This document shows positions 35,182 through 44,502 of a stretch of DNA of 51,655 bases, piece after piece. The notes under the pieces were generated by a model. That model did no database searches, had not been told where the DNA came from, and was given only the letters and a program-made list of their open reading frames with translations. The position numbers and the translations under genes are program-made. Position 1 is the stretch's first letter. Every line of letters starts with the position of its first letter. This stretch comes from Pseudooceanicola marinus (GTDB lineage Bacteria; Pseudomonadota; Alphaproteobacteria; Rhodobacterales; Rhodobacteraceae): the NCBI RefSeq assembly GCF_002786295.1, contig NZ_PGTC01000029.1, positions 268,655 to 320,309 of the forward strand, given 5' to 3'.

Positions 35182-36036
35182 ATGCGCCCCCCTCTACGAT
35201 TCGCCGCCGCCCTGCTGACCGGGCTGGCCTCCCTCGCCGGTCCCGCCGGCGCCCAATCCGCCTTTCCCGACATCACCGACGCCGTGCCCACCCAGGGTCG
35301 CGAGGTCCTGCGCTATGGCGAGGCGCGCGGCTGGACCGTCGGCCTGGGCCATTCCCCCGCAGGCGCCCCGATCTACTGCGCCGCCACATCGGGGCCGGAC
35401 TGGTCGGAGATGACCATCGGCTACGCCACCAGCCAGTGGCAGTTGATCCTGCCGGTCACCTCCCGTCCCGACTGGGAGGGCACCCTGACCATCGACGGCC
35501 AGAGCACATCGGTCAGCGGCACCGCCGTGGACGGATGGACCATCGTCTGGCTGGCGGCCTGGGACGTCGAGGCCCTGATGCAGGGCAGCCAGCTCCGGGT
35601 GCAGATGGACAACCAGGTTTATGCGCGCCCGCTGGCCGGCTCTGCCGCCGCGATCCTGAAGGTTGACGAATGTGCCGCACGCAACGGGCTGGGCGGTGGC
35701 ATGTTCAGCGAGGCTCAGGCCCCTGCCCCGACATCGCGCCCCGGTGGGGTGGAGCTCTCCTTCGGTTGTCCCGAACCGGGCACGGTGCGCTCCGTGGACG
35801 GGGGCACGCCCTTCACCGCGACCTTCCGCTATGCGGCGCAGAACCGGCCGATGACGATCTACTGGCTGGATCAGGCAGGCCAGCCGGTGCCGATCGGCCC
35901 CCTGGGGCCTAATGCGCCGGTGCTGACGGTCGATACCTACGGCGGGCATCATTTCATTGCCTTCGCCGACAGCGACCAGACCTGTCCGGGCGTCATCACC
36001 GCCCTGCCCGACTACGCCGAGATCCCGGTGCGCTGA
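35182..36036 (+). CDS. Secreted protein of unknown function (284 aa)
   Basis: A clear signal peptide (MRPPLRFAAALLTGLASLAGPAGA, cleavage near residue 24) precedes a soluble beta-rich protein with four cysteines (IYCAATS, VDECAARN, SFGCPEP, DQTCPG) that could form two disulfides. The first half recalls invasion-associated-locus-B-like modules (a Cys-containing strand followed by W-rich beta strands), but the match is too weak to name it. It is the only plus-strand gene in the ribosomal region and lies between the lipoprotein and ChaC-like genes, back to back with both. Confidence 0.75.
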   Translation: MRPPLRFAAALLTGLASLAGPAGAQSAFPDITDAVPTQGREVLRYGEARGWTVGLGHSPAGAPIYCAATSGPDWSEMTIGYATSQWQLILPVTSRPDWEGTLTIDGQSTSVSGTAVDGWTIVWLAAWDVEALMQGSQLRVQMDNQVYARPLAGSAAAILKVDECAARNGLGGGMFSEAQAPAPTSRPGGVELSFGCPEPGTVRSVDGGTPFTATFRYAAQNRPMTIYWLDQAGQPVPIGPLGPNAPVLTVDTYGGHHFIAFADSDQTCPGVITALPDYAEIPVR

Positions 36037-36045
36037 GGCGCGGGC

Positions 36046-36795
36046 TCAGTCCTGGGTGGCGACCTGCGCAGGGCTGGGCCAGGCATCGACCTCGGCCAGC
36101 AGGGCGTCGAGGTCCGGATCGTCGATGCCCAGCTCCCGACAGCCGGCAATGACGTTTTCGAGGTACTCGCGGCTGGTGCCGAGGAACCCCTCACCGGTGG
36201 CAAGATAGCGGATCCGTTCGGCGTGAGGCAGATCCGCCTCGATCATCTCCGCATGCGGGTCGGCGACGAAGCACAGGGCCTGCACCTCGCCCTGCGCGGT
36301 CTCCACCGGGGCGAAGACGGCGTGGTAGCAGGGCGCGACCATCTCGCGGCGCCAGATCACCTCTGTCTCCTGCTCGGCGCAGGCGGCGGGTACGCGGAAG
36401 ACGAGCCCCTCGCAGCTGCCCCCCTGGCCGAGGCCCGCCATGGCGCCGGGCGCGTCCGCCGTGCCGCGCGCGCCGCTGCGGTCCACCAGGCAGAAGGAGC
36501 GGTGATAGCCCGGCAGGGTGGCGCGGCGCAGCTCGGCAAAGTAGATCGCCGGATCCCACATCAATGACCCGTAGGCGAAGACCCAGATGTCCTCGCCGTA
36601 ATGCGGCGCCAGGGTGGCGTGGCGCATCTCCTCACGCTCCTCGTCGGTATAGAGCGTGATCGGCTCTCCGCCCCGGCGCATCGCCTCCGCCTCCAGATCG
36701 GCGGGGACCATGGTGCGGAAGAAGCTCTCCTCCGGGTCACGGATCTTGCCGAGGAGGCCGGGATGGTGGCGAAAGGCGTCGGGGTCGAGGGGCAT
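36046..36795 (-). CDS. ChaC-like gamma-glutamylcyclotransferase (249 aa)
   Basis: The ChaC fold signature is IWVFAYGSLMWDP, with YGSL at residues 75-78 forming the substrate-binding loop, followed by TLPGYHRSFCLVD, CEGLVFRVP and the C-terminal segment YLATGEGFLGTSREYLENVIAGCRELGIDDPDLDALLAEV. ChaC enzymes degrade glutathione to 5-oxoproline and Cys-Gly. About 65 residues precede the core, longer than the E. coli protein. The ATG at 36795 has a good AGGAG site; the upstream extension is rejected. It is inserted between rpmD and rplO. Confidence 0.88.
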   Translation of the reverse strand: MPLDPDAFRHHPGLLGKIRDPEESFFRTMVPADLEAEAMRRGGEPITLYTDEEREEMRHATLAPHYGEDIWVFAYGSLMWDPAIYFAELRRATLPGYHRSFCLVDRSGARGTADAPGAMAGLGQGGSCEGLVFRVPAACAEQETEVIWRREMVAPCYHAVFAPVETAQGEVQALCFVADPHAEMIEADLPHAERIRYLATGEGFLGTSREYLENVIAGCRELGIDDPDLDALLAEVDAWPSPAQVATQD

Positions 36796-36921
36796 GGAAT
36801 CTCCTGGCCGTCGTGAGGACGGCGCGGCTGGCCTCATTGGTAGAATTGGCGCGCAGGCGGGGCAACCGCAGCTCCCGCAGGTCGGTTGTGCGGCGCGGCG
36901 CGTCCCAAGCCCTGCGCATAG

Positions 36922-36951
36922 AAAAACGCCCCGGCCTTGCGACCGGGGCGT
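36922..36951 (-). terminator. Rho-independent terminator after rpmD
   Basis: A perfect 9-bp stem ACGCCCCGG (36926-36934 with 36943-36951) with an 8-base loop. The minus-strand tail is TTTTTC. It is 26 bases past the rpmD stop and separates the spc block from the ChaC gene. Confidence 0.85.
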
Positions 36952-36977
36952 CCTGTTCACTCACCGTGAAGGAAGGC

Positions 36978-37163
36978 TCAGGCCTTCTCTTCGACGATCT
37001 CCACCAGGTGGGGGATCTTGCGGATCATGCCGCGCACGGAGGGGGTGTCCTCCAGTTCGCGGGTCTTGTGCATCTTGTTCAGTCCCAGGCCGATCAGCGT
37101 CTGGCGCTGGATGGCGGGGCGACGGATCGGGGAGCCGATCTGCTTGACGACGATGGTAGCCAT
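36978..37163 (-). CDS. rpmD: 50S ribosomal protein L30
   Basis: A 61-residue L30 with the family core [52 protein letters not shown]. It starts 12 bases after rpsE. In most genomes it is followed directly by rplO; here a terminator and three unrelated genes intervene. Confidence 0.97.
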   Translation of the reverse strand: MATIVVKQIGSPIRRPAIQRQTLIGLGLNKMHKTRELEDTPSVRGMIRKIPHLVEIVEEKA

Positions 37164-37175
37164 GTTGAAGCCTCC

Positions 37176-37748
37176 TTACGCCTCTTCTGCGACCTGGGAG
37201 GAAGCGGCGGGCGCTTCGTCACGGGACGGCAGGATGTCGGCGACCTTCTTGCCACGACGCTGAGCCACCTGACGCGGGGAAGATTCCTTGGTCAGGCCGT
37301 TCAGGGTGGCGCGGATCATGTTGTAGGGGTTCTGCGAACCGGTCGACTTGGCGACCACGTCCTGGATGCCCAGCATCTCGAAGACGGCACGCATCGGGCC
37401 ACCTGCGATGATCCCGGTACCTTGCGGTGCGGTGCGCATGACGACCTTGCCGGCACCGTGACGACCTTCGATGTCGTGGTGCAGGGTGCGGCCCTCTTTC
37501 AGGGGAACGCGGATCATCTGGCGCTTGGCCTGCTCGGTGGCTTTGCGGATGGCCTCGGGGACCTCCTTGGCCTTGCCCTTGCCGAAGCCGACGCGGCCCT
37601 TCTGGTCGCCCACGACGACGAGCGCGGCGAAGCCGAAACGCTTACCGCCCTTGACGGTCTTGGACACGCGGTTGATCGCTACCAGGCGATCGGCGAATTC
37701 CGGTGCTTCGTCGCGGTCGCGGCGGCCCCGGTTGTCATCTCTTGCCAT
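37176..37748 (-). CDS. rpsE: 30S ribosomal protein S5
   Basis: A 190-residue S5. The double-stranded-RNA-binding-like N-terminal domain starts at [49 protein letters not shown] and the C-terminal domain contains [44 protein letters not shown]5 lines the mRNA entry channel and affects decoding accuracy. It is 195 bases downstream of rplR, with two hairpins in the gap. Confidence 0.98.
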   Translation of the reverse strand: MARDDNRGRRDRDEAPEFADRLVAINRVSKTVKGGKRFGFAALVVVGDQKGRVGFGKGKAKEVPEAIRKATEQAKRQMIRVPLKEGRTLHHDIEGRHGAGKVVMRTAPQGTGIIAGGPMRAVFEMLGIQDVVAKSTGSQNPYNMIRATLNGLTKESSPRQVAQRRGKKVADILPSRDEAPAASSQVAEEA

Positions 37749-37880
37749 GAGGCAATTCCTTCACTTCATGGGCGTGTCCTGTGACCGCCCGGGTTATCCA
37801 ATCCAGGTGAGGCGCGTGACCCGTGGCCACGGCGTCTCCCGGATCATCGGGGCACCGAAGTGCCCGCAGCGGGGTCGAAA

Positions 37881-37937
37881 GGCGGGGACACCCCCGCCCG
37901 TCGGTAGATCGAAGGAGGCGGGGTTGCCCCCGCCTCC
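37881..37937 (-). terminator. Two tandem GC hairpins between rplR and rpsE
   Basis: The hairpin nearer rplR has a 10-bp stem (37914-37923 with 37928-37937, GGAGGCGGGG). The second has a 7-bp stem GGCGGGG (37881-37887 with 37892-37898, CCCCGCC). Neither has a T-run. They lie just past the rplR stop in a 195-base gap inside an otherwise tight operon, so processing or partial termination is possible. Confidence 0.45.
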
Positions 37938-37943
37938 CGATGA

Positions 37944-38303
37944 TCAGATTTTCAGGCCGCCTTCGCGGGCTGCGTCTGCCAGGGCTTTGATCGAGCCGTG
38001 GAACAGGAAGCCGCCACGGTCGAAATAGGCCTCTTCCACGCCGGCTTTCTTGGCGCGTTCGGCAATCGCCGCGCCGACCTTGGAGGCCGCCTCGACGTTG
38101 TTCTTGCCGACCATGCCCAGGTCCTTCTCCAGCGAGGAGGCGGAGGCCAGGGTGACGCCCTGAACATCGTCGATCAGCTGAACGCTGATGTTCTTGTTCG
38201 AGCGGTGCACGGAGAGACGCACGCGACCGGCGTTCACCTTGCGAAGCTTGTTCCGGACGCGCAGACGGCGCTTCAGAAACAGGGTACGTTTCGTATTTGC
38301 CAT
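37944..38303 (-). CDS. rplR: 50S ribosomal protein L18
   Basis: A 119-residue L18, binding 5S rRNA. The sequence contains [49 protein letters not shown] and ends [31 protein letters not shown], the conserved C-terminus. It lies 11 bases after rplF. Confidence 0.98.
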   Translation of the reverse strand: MANTKRTLFLKRRLRVRNKLRKVNAGRVRLSVHRSNKNISVQLIDDVQGVTLASASSLEKDLGMVGKNNVEAASKVGAAIAERAKKAGVEEAYFDRGGFLFHGSIKALADAAREGGLKI

Positions 38304-38314
38304 TTGTCTGGTCC

Positions 38315-38848
38315 TTACTTCTTCTTACCTTCCTTACGGAAGATAAACTCGTCCTTGTACTTGATACCCTTGCCTTTGTAGGGCTCGGGCTTGCGCCATT
38401 CGCGGATGTTCGCCGCGACCTGGCCCACAAGCTGGGCGTCATTGCCTTCGATCACGATTTCCGTGGGCTTCGGGGTCGTGACGGTCACGCCCTCCGGCAC
38501 CGGGAAGTCGACGTCATGCGACAGGCCGAGGTTCAGTTTGACGATCTGACCCTGTGCCTGGGCACGATAACCCACACCGTTGATCTCCAGCTCTTTCTTG
38601 AAGCCGGTGGTCACGCCCTGGATCATGTTCGCGACCATGGTGCGCGACATGCCCCATTGCTGGCGCGCCCGCTTGGACGTGCCGCGGGGGGTGACGGTGA
38701 CGGCGTTGTCTTCGACAGCGATCGTCACATCGTCAGTGGCGGTGAAGGTGTGGGTGCCCTTCGGCCCCTTCACTTCGACGGTCTGGCCGTCCAGCGTCGC
38801 GGTGACGCCGGAGGGCAGCTCGACCGGTTTCTTACCAATACGAGACAT
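38315..38848 (-). CDS. rplF: 50S ribosomal protein L6
   Basis: A 177-residue L6: [15 protein letters not shown] start, two repeated alpha/beta domains, and the C-terminal signature [25 protein letters not shown]6 sits near the factor-binding site and the sarcin-ricin loop. It is 11 bases downstream of rpsH. Confidence 0.98.
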   Translation of the reverse strand: MSRIGKKPVELPSGVTATLDGQTVEVKGPKGTHTFTATDDVTIAVEDNAVTVTPRGTSKRARQQWGMSRTMVANMIQGVTTGFKKELEINGVGYRAQAQGQIVKLNLGLSHDVDFPVPEGVTVTTPKPTEIVIEGNDAQLVGQVAANIREWRKPEPYKGKGIKYKDEFIFRKEGKKK

Positions 38849-38859
38849 TACAGACCTCC

Positions 38860-39252
38860 TTAGAAGACCGTGCAGAGAACTTCGCCACCAACATTGTTGG
38901 AGCGAGCCGCTGCATCGGACATGACGCCCTTGGGCGTGGAGACAATCGACACACCCAGGCCCTGACGGACCTGCGGGATGTCCTTGACGCCCATGTAAAC
39001 GCGACGGCCGGGGGTCGAAACCCGCTTCAGTTCGCGAATGACGGGAGCGCCTTCGTAGTACTTCAGGCCGATTTCCAGGGTCGGGTGACCGTGGGCGTCG
39101 GTGCCTTGCTCATAGCCGCGGATGTAGCCTTCGTCCGCCAGCACATCCAGAACCCAGGCGCGCAGCTTGGAAGCCGGCGTCGAGACGGTGGATTTGCCGC
39201 GCAGCGACGAGTTGCGGATACGGGTGAGCATATCGCCGATAGGATCGTTCAT
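38860..39252 (-). CDS. rpsH: 30S ribosomal protein S8
   Basis: A 130-residue S8 starting [31 protein letters not shown], with the C-terminal signature [26 protein letters not shown]...GGEVLCTVF. In E. coli S8 binds its own mRNA near the rplE start to repress spc translation; whether that site exists here was not tested. Confidence 0.98.
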   Translation of the reverse strand: MNDPIGDMLTRIRNSSLRGKSTVSTPASKLRAWVLDVLADEGYIRGYEQGTDAHGHPTLEIGLKYYEGAPVIRELKRVSTPGRRVYMGVKDIPQVRQGLGVSIVSTPKGVMSDAAARSNNVGGEVLCTVF

Positions 39253-39266
39253 AATCTATGCCCTCC

Positions 39267-39572
39267 TTACCAGCTCGATTTCACGAGGCCGGGAACGAAA
39301 CCGTTCGAGCCCAGTTCGCGCAGCATGATCCGCGACACCTTCAGCTTACGGTAGTAAGCGTGGGGACGGCCGGTCAGCTGGCAACGGTTATGCAGACGCG
39401 TCGGGGACGAGTTCCGCGGCAGTTTGGCAAGCTTCAGGGACGCGCGGAAACGCTCTTCCATGGGCTTGTCCTGGTCGTAGATGACCTCTTTCAGTTCAGC
39501 GCGCTTAGCGGCGTACTGAGCGACCAGGCGCTCCCGCTTCTTCTCGCGCTCGATCATGGATTTTTTAGCCAT
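39267..39572 (-). CDS. rpsN: 30S ribosomal protein S14
   Basis: A 101-residue S14 of the long, zinc-free type: [28 protein letters not shown], then [47 protein letters not shown], with only one Cys. It assembles in the 30S head. It is 14 bases from rpsH and 21 from rplE. Confidence 0.98.
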   Translation of the reverse strand: MAKKSMIEREKKRERLVAQYAAKRAELKEVIYDQDKPMEERFRASLKLAKLPRNSSPTRLHNRCQLTGRPHAYYRKLKVSRIMLRELGSNGFVPGLVKSSW

Positions 39573-39593
39573 ATCTAAATCTCCCTCGCGCGA

Positions 39594-40157
39594 TCAGCTG
39601 GTGAAGGGCATGTTGAAATGCTTCAACAGCGCCTTGGCTTCTGCGTCGGTTTTCGCGGTGGTGGCGATGACGACATCGATACCCCAGACTTCATCGACCT
39701 TGTCGAAGTTGATCTCGGGGAAAACGATATGTTCCTTGATGCCCATGGCGTAGTTGCCACGGCCGTCGAACGACTTGCCGGAAACGCCGCGGAAGTCGCG
39801 GATCCGGGGCATCGCGATGGTGATCAGGCGATCCAGGAATTCGTACATGCGCTCGCCGCGCAGGGTGACCTTGGCACCAAGCGGCATGTCTTCACGGACG
39901 CGGAAGCCGGCGATCGACTTCTTTGCCTTGGTGATGACGGCCATCTGGCCGGCGATCTGGCTCAGGTCTTCCTGGGCTGCTTTCGCCTTCTTGGTGTCCT
40001 TCACGGCCTCGGCGCCACAGCCGATGTTCAGAACGATCTTGTCCAGCTTGGGGATCATCATCTCGTTCTTGTAGCCGAACTCTTCTTTCAGAGCAGGCCG
40101 GATCGTGTCGGCGTAGACGGCCTTCAGACGCGGGGTGTAGTTCGCGGTATCAAGCAT
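39594..40157 (-). CDS. rplE: 50S ribosomal protein L5
   Basis: A 187-residue L5 (5S rRNA binding, P-site contact). Landmarks are [57 protein letters not shown] and [30 protein letters not shown]. Its start overlaps the end of rplX by eight bases. Confidence 0.98.
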   Translation of the reverse strand: MLDTANYTPRLKAVYADTIRPALKEEFGYKNEMMIPKLDKIVLNIGCGAEAVKDTKKAKAAQEDLSQIAGQMAVITKAKKSIAGFRVREDMPLGAKVTLRGERMYEFLDRLITIAMPRIRDFRGVSGKSFDGRGNYAMGIKEHIVFPEINFDKVDEVWGIDVVIATTAKTDAEAKALLKHFNMPFTS

Positions 40158-40461
40158 CGATCACGTCCCCCGTGGTCTTGGCGTAGCGGACTTTCTTGTC
40201 GCCTTCGGTCTTGAAGCCGACGCGGGTCGCTTTGCCGTTGGCATCGACGAACGCCAGGTTCGACAGGTCGATCGGCAGGGCCTTGGGCAGGCGGCCACCT
40301 TGCGACGTCTGGGTCTGGCGGGTGTGACGGACGGCCATGTTCAGGCCCTCCACGACGGCCTTGCCGGCCTTCGGATCGACGAGGGTGATCTCACCGGTCT
40401 TGCCCTTGTCCTTGCCAGACAGGACCATGACGGTGTCACCTTTTTTCAGCTTGGCGGCCAT
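40150..40461 (-). CDS. rplX: 50S ribosomal protein L24
   Basis: A 103-residue L24 with the KOW motif [19 protein letters not shown] near the N-terminus and the conserved [16 protein letters not shown]24 is an assembly initiator near the tunnel exit. It overlaps rplN by one base (TAATG-type junction) and rplE by eight. Confidence 0.98.
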   Translation of the reverse strand: MAAKLKKGDTVMVLSGKDKGKTGEITLVDPKAGKAVVEGLNMAVRHTRQTQTSQGGRLPKALPIDLSNLAFVDANGKATRVGFKTEGDKKVRYAKTTGDVIDA

Positions 40462-40829
40462 CAGAGCACCTCCGGAGCCAGCGAAATGATCTTCATGAAG
40501 TTCTTGGCGCGCAGCTCGCGAACAACCGGTCCGAAGATACGGGTACCAACGGGTTCGTTGTTGTTGTTGAGGATGACGGCGGCGTTGCGATCGAAGCGGA
40601 TCGCGGTGCCATCTTCACGACGGACTTCCTTGGCGGTGCGCACGACGACGGCCTTGCGGACGTCACCTTTCTTCACGCGGCCGCGCGGGATGGCTTCCTT
40701 GACGGAAACGACAATGATGTCGCCCACCGACGCATAGCGACGGTGCGAGCCACCCAGGACCTTGATGCACTGAACTCGGCGTGCGCCGGAGTTGTCAGCG
40801 ACATCCAGATTGGTCTGCATCTGGATCAT
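40461..40829 (-). CDS. rplN: 50S ribosomal protein L14
   Basis: A 122-residue L14: [65 protein letters not shown] and the C-terminus [27 protein letters not shown]14 forms an intersubunit bridge. It is 69 bases downstream of rpsQ. Confidence 0.98.
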   Translation of the reverse strand: MIQMQTNLDVADNSGARRVQCIKVLGGSHRRYASVGDIIVVSVKEAIPRGRVKKGDVRKAVVVRTAKEVRREDGTAIRFDRNAAVILNNNNEPVGTRIFGPVVRELRAKNFMKIISLAPEVL

Positions 40830-40898
40830 GTGGTTTCTCCCGACCTTTGAGGGCTGTTCTGGTTAGATCCCCCAGGGTTTCGACGGGAGGCCGGGGCT

Positions 40899-41228
40899 TC
40901 AGTGAGCCGCGGCCTCGTGCTCTGCATGACGCTTCGCATCCAGCTCTTGCTGAAGCTTGGCGTGTTCTTCGCGCTCGATCCGATCGGCTTCGATCATCTC
41001 GGCGGTCATCACTTCCCAGCGTTTGGTCTTCGACTTCGGCGCGCATTCGCGAATGCGGACGGCGTCACCGACCTTGAACTGGTTGTTCTCATCGTGAGCC
41101 CGGTACTTCTTGGACTTACGAATGGTCTTTTTCAGAACCGGGTGCGTGAAACGACGTTCGACGGACACGGTCACGGTCTGGGCGTTGGCATCGGAGGTGA
41201 CAACACCGCGAAGGATACGTTTGGGCAT
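40899..41228 (-). CDS. rpsQ: 30S ribosomal protein S17 with extended C-terminal tail
   Basis: The S17 OB-fold core is [68 protein letters not shown]. At 109 residues it is about 25-30 longer than E. coli S17; the extra tail is charged and helical ([25 protein letters not shown]). The function of this tail is unknown. It is 11 bases after rpmC. Confidence 0.96.
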   Translation of the reverse strand: MPKRILRGVVTSDANAQTVTVSVERRFTHPVLKKTIRKSKKYRAHDENNQFKVGDAVRIRECAPKSKTKRWEVMTAEMIEADRIEREEHAKLQQELDAKRHAEHEAAAH

Positions 41229-41239
41229 CGGAAAGCTCC

Positions 41240-41443
41240 TTATTCGCCGGCTGCTTCAGCAGCTTTTTCGTTCAGAACCGTCAGGACCTGAGCCGCTTCG
41301 CGGCGGGCCTTGCGCATCTGCGCCGGGTTCTCAAGCTGGCCGGTGGCCTGCTGGAAACGAAGGTTGAACTGGGCTTTCTTCAGCTCGGCCAGCTGTTCGC
41401 GCAGCTGGTCCGGAGTCTTCTCGCGAAGCTCTTTGGCGCTCAT
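41240..41443 (-). CDS. rpmC: 50S ribosomal protein L29
   Basis: A 67-residue L29: [60 protein letters not shown], two antiparallel helices near the tunnel exit. The ATG at 41443 has a GGAAAGGAAG site; the upstream in-frame extension to 41545 is rejected. It begins a block separated from rplP by two inserted genes, so it probably has its own promoter. Confidence 0.97.
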   Translation of the reverse strand: MSAKELREKTPDQLREQLAELKKAQFNLRFQQATGQLENPAQMRKARREAAQVLTVLNEKAAEAAGE

Positions 41444-41635
41444 GGCGCTTCCTTTCCTTCCTTGCACCGGCAGGCCCCTCTGACGGGTGACCCGCGAATC
41501 CGGTGGGTTATGTAAGAACAATGAGCGCTGCCTATACGCCCGCATCCGCCATGCGTCAACAGCACAAGGGCAGAATAACCACGCCGCCGCGCCGACAGGG
41601 CCGAAACACCGTGTTCGCCGGCCGTCTCGGGCGCC

Positions 41636-42109
41636 TCAGCCCTCGGTGGCGCGCTGCATCTCCTCCGCGAACTCGCGGCGCAGCTTCTTGCGGATCTGGG
41701 CCGCGCGGTGGCGTTTCTCTTCCTCCGCCGTCAGCACCTGCAGCTCGGGCACCTCCACCGGGCTGCCGTCCTCGTCCACGGCGACCATGGTGAAGTAGCA
41801 CGAATTGGTGTGCCGCGACTTGCCCGAGCGGATCTCCTGCGCCTCCACCCGCACGCCGATCTCCATCGAGGTGCGCCCGGCGTAGTTCACCGCGGCGCGG
41901 AAGGTGACCAGTTCGCCCACATTGATCGGTTCCTTGAACATCACCTGATCCACCGACAGCGTCACCGCATACTGCTTGGAAAACCGCGAGGCACAGGAGA
42001 AGGCCACCCGGTCGAGCAGGTTCAACAGGGCGCCCCCATGCACCTTGCCGCTGAAATTGGCCATGTCGGGGGTCATCAGGACGGTCATGTCGAGCTTGCG
42101 GGGGTCCAT
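41636..42109 (-). CDS. Acyl-CoA thioesterase, hotdog fold (157 aa)
   Basis: A YciA/BFIT-type hotdog thioesterase: MTPDMANFSGKVHGGALLNLLDRVAFSCASRFS, where HGG and the following D are the family's active-site region, then SVDQVMFKEPINVGELVTFRAAVNYAGRTSMEIGVRVEAQEI and the strand NSCYFTMVAVDEDG. The C-terminal tail is basic and helical. It cleaves acyl-CoA to free acid and CoA; chain-length preference is unknown. An AGGAG site precedes the ATG. It is one of two genes inserted between rplP and rpmC. Confidence 0.9.
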   Translation of the reverse strand: MDPRKLDMTVLMTPDMANFSGKVHGGALLNLLDRVAFSCASRFSKQYAVTLSVDQVMFKEPINVGELVTFRAAVNYAGRTSMEIGVRVEAQEIRSGKSRHTNSCYFTMVAVDEDGSPVEVPELQVLTAEEEKRHRAAQIRKKLRREFAEEMQRATEG

Positions 42110-42237
42110 GGGATCTCCTGGGCGAGGTTATCCGCTGGTCATGCCGCAAAGCGCGCCCGGGGACCAGCGCCAAGCGCCTTCGCCGGCCCCATCGAGCCCG
42201 GGTGCGGCAGGGGCGCCACCCGGTTAGGCGCAACCGG

Positions 42238-42379
42238 GGGGCTCCGCCCGTGATCGCCTCAAACGGTCCCCCGGACCGTTTGCCGGCCCGCTACGCGGCC
42301 CGGACCGAGGGGCTCCGCCCGTGATCGCCTCAAACGGTCCCCCGGACCGTTTGCCGGCCCGCTACGCGGCCCGGACCGA
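42238..42379. repeat. Perfect 71-bp tandem duplication with internal palindrome
   Basis: Copy one is 42238-42308 and copy two 42309-42379; I compared them base by base and found no difference. Each contains the palindrome AAACGGTCC-ccc-GGACCGTTT and a second inverted motif GGCCCGCTACGCGGCC. The array begins three bases after the stop of the oxygenase-like gene and lies between it and the thioesterase gene. Its palindrome could act as a bidirectional terminator. It has the look of a dispersed intergenic palindromic repeat that has been duplicated, but dispersal cannot be tested within this window. Confidence 0.9.
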
Positions 42380-42382
42380 CGA

Positions 42383-43003
42383 TCACACCCACTTGTAGTT
42401 GAAGCTGACGGAGATGCGGTCCTCCTCGGACATGTTCATCGGCACCTCGTGGCGCAGCCAGCTTTCCCACAGCAGGACGTCGCCGACCTGCGGATTGACG
42501 TAGATGAAGGGCTGAAGCTCCTCCGGCGCGGCCTTCTTCCGGGTCGGCGCGGCCATCATCATCTGCAGGCGCGGGTCCTCCAGCTTCAGCGCCGAGGTGT
42601 CTTCGGGCATGGCCACGTAGGTGGTGCCGGAGATCACCGAATGCGGATGGATATGGCTGGAATGGGTGCCGCCCTCGGGCAGGATGTTGATCCACAGATC
42701 CTCCAGCTGCAGGCTCCCCTCGCCCAGGTCGAAGCCCAGCTCCTCGGCGAAGGCCGCGACATGCAGGTCGAGGGCCTGCTTGACGTCCTCGAAGATCGGG
42801 AACCGCCAGGGCAGGTCGGTCAGAGAGGCATAGGAGGTGTAGCCGGGGTAGTCATTGGCCTCGCACCACTCCTGCCCCGCCTCGTCATCCTCGGCGATGG
42901 AGTAGCAGCTGGCCTCCAGCTCGGAGGTGTCGACCTGCGGCCCCTTCTCGGCCAGGGCGGCACGGTAGAGACGGGTGACGAAGAGAGAGCGGATATCGGA
43001 CAT
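42383..43003 (-). CDS. TIGR02466 family protein, putative 2OG-Fe(II) oxygenase (206 aa)
   Basis: The protein has the TIGR02466 pattern: LWINILPEGGTHSSHIHPHSVISGTTYVAMPED in the middle and GDVLLWESWLRHEVPMNMSEEDRISVSFNYKWV at the C-terminus. By analogy to double-stranded beta-helix dioxygenases, the metal ligands would come from the His117/119/121 cluster and His185, with Arg196 binding 2-oxoglutarate. That assignment is inference. No substrate is known for the family. The ATG at 43003 gives the natural N-terminus MSDIRSLFVTRLYRA. It lies directly downstream of the rplP terminator. Confidence 0.85.
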   Translation of the reverse strand: MSDIRSLFVTRLYRAALAEKGPQVDTSELEASCYSIAEDDEAGQEWCEANDYPGYTSYASLTDLPWRFPIFEDVKQALDLHVAAFAEELGFDLGEGSLQLEDLWINILPEGGTHSSHIHPHSVISGTTYVAMPEDTSALKLEDPRLQMMMAAPTRKKAAPEELQPFIYVNPQVGDVLLWESWLRHEVPMNMSEEDRISVSFNYKWV

Positions 43004-43353
43004 GGTCGGGCACCTCGGCGCAGATGGGTTGCTGCCGCCATAGCCTGCCCGCGCGCCGCGCGAAAGCCCCTGCGCCTGCGACCTCGTGGCCGCCCCTCCG
43101 GTCTGCCCTGCCACGGGCCGCCCAGGCGCTCCTTCCCCAGCTCCCGCGACGCCCGCCTCCCAGGCGCCCCCTGCCTCTTCTCCTTGCCAAAAATATCCCA
43201 AGCGGTGTCGCCAACGGCGACGGGGGCAGAGCCGCCCTGCCCCCGACCGCTCGACAACGCAGCCCCGCCGCACCGCACAAAGCAAAACCCCCGCCGATTG
43301 CTCGGCGGGGGTTTCGGATTTCGTGGGGTGGTGGGGTTACCCCCACCCTCCGC
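43004..43353. other. Intergenic region between rplP and the oxygenase-like gene
   Basis: 350 bases, very GC-rich, no gene supported. It contains the rplP terminator (43284-43314) and must hold any promoter for the minus-strand oxygenase-like gene; I see no convincing -35/-10 pair. Confidence 0.4.
43284..43314 (-). terminator. Rho-independent terminator after rplP
   Basis: A perfect 13-bp stem (43285-43297 with 43302-43314, AAACCCCCGCCGA) with a TTGC loop. The minus-strand tail is TTTTGC. It is 40 bases past the rplP stop, strong evidence that the rplB-rplP transcript ends here. Confidence 0.88.
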
Positions 43354-43767
43354 TTACCAGTCCTCGCGAACGACGACGCGGGTCTTGATCGGCAGTTTCA
43401 TCGACGCCAGGCGCAGGGCCTCGCGTGCGATGTCTTCCGACACACCGTCGATCTCGAACATGATCCGGCCGGGCTTGACCTTGCAGGCCCAGTAATCGAC
43501 GGAACCCTTACCTTTACCCATACGAACTTCGACGGGTTTCGAGGTCACGGGGGTATCCGGGAAGATGCGGATCCAGACACGGCCCTGACGCTTCATGTGG
43601 CGCGTCATGGCACGACGGGCTGCCTCGATCTGACGCGCGGTGACGCGTTCCGGCTGGGTGGCCTTGAGGCCATAGGTGCCGAAGTTCAGGTCGGAGCCGC
43701 CTTTTGCCTGGCCGTGGATCCGGCCCTTGTGCATCTTGCGGAATTTTGTGCGTTTCGGTTGAAGCAT
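43354..43767 (-). CDS. rplP: 50S ribosomal protein L16
   Basis: A 137-residue L16: [77 protein letters not shown]. Arg82 in VRMGKGKG corresponds to E. coli Arg81, the residue hydroxylated there by the oxygenase YcfD. L16 organises the peptidyl-transferase region. It is 12 bases after rpsC and ends the rplB block. Confidence 0.98.
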   Translation of the reverse strand: MLQPKRTKFRKMHKGRIHGQAKGGSDLNFGTYGLKATQPERVTARQIEAARRAMTRHMKRQGRVWIRIFPDTPVTSKPVEVRMGKGKGSVDYWACKVKPGRIMFEIDGVSEDIAREALRLASMKLPIKTRVVVREDW

Positions 43768-43779
43768 CTTTCTGTCTCC

Positions 43780-44502
43780 TTACCGGTCGCGATCGCGGCG
43801 GCCACCGCCGGCACCACGCGGAGCCGGACCGTCCTGCAGTTCCTGCGCCTTGCGGTCGCGGGCCTGCGGGTCGTGCTCCATGATCTCGCCTTTGAAGATC
43901 CACACCTTGATACCGATGATACCATAGGGGGTGGAGGCTTCGGCGTGAGCATAGTCGATGTCGGCGCGCAGGGTGTGCAGGGGCACACGGCCTTCACGGT
44001 ACCATTCGGTCCGCGCGATCTCGGCACCGCCCAGACGGCCGGCGACGTTCACGCGGATGCCCAGGGCACCCATGCGCATGGCGTTCTGAACCGAACGCTT
44101 CATGGCACGACGGAAGGACACACGACGTTCCAGCTGCTGCGCGATGGACTCGGCCACCAGCATCGCATCGAGTTCCGGCTTGCGCACTTCGACGATGTTC
44201 AGGTGCAGTTCGCTGTCGGTCATGCGAGCCAGCTTCTTGCGAAGCACCTCGATGTCCGCGCCCTTCTTGCCGATGATCACGCCCGGACGTGCGGTGTGAA
44301 TGGTCACACGGCACTTCTTGTGGGGGCGTTCGATGATCACGCGGGCAATACCGGCCTGCTTGCACTCATCCTTGATGAACTCACGGATCTTGACGTCTTC
44401 CAGCAGAAGATCACCGAAATCCTTGGTGTCGGCGTACCAGCGCGAATCCCAGGTGCGGTTGACCTGAAGGCGCATGCCGATCGGATTGACTTTCTGACCC
44501 AT
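43780..44502 (-). CDS. rpsC: 30S ribosomal protein S3
   Basis: A 240-residue S3 with [25 protein letters not shown], the KH domain ([37 protein letters not shown]) and the C-terminal domain [56 protein letters not shown]. The tail is Arg/Gly rich ([12 protein letters not shown]). The ATG at 44502 overlaps the rplV stop by one base; a longer frame upstream is rejected. Confidence 0.98.
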   Translation of the reverse strand: MGQKVNPIGMRLQVNRTWDSRWYADTKDFGDLLLEDVKIREFIKDECKQAGIARVIIERPHKKCRVTIHTARPGVIIGKKGADIEVLRKKLARMTDSELHLNIVEVRKPELDAMLVAESIAQQLERRVSFRRAMKRSVQNAMRMGALGIRVNVAGRLGGAEIARTEWYREGRVPLHTLRADIDYAHAEASTPYGIIGIKVWIFKGEIMEHDPQARDRKAQELQDGPAPRGAGGGRRDRDR

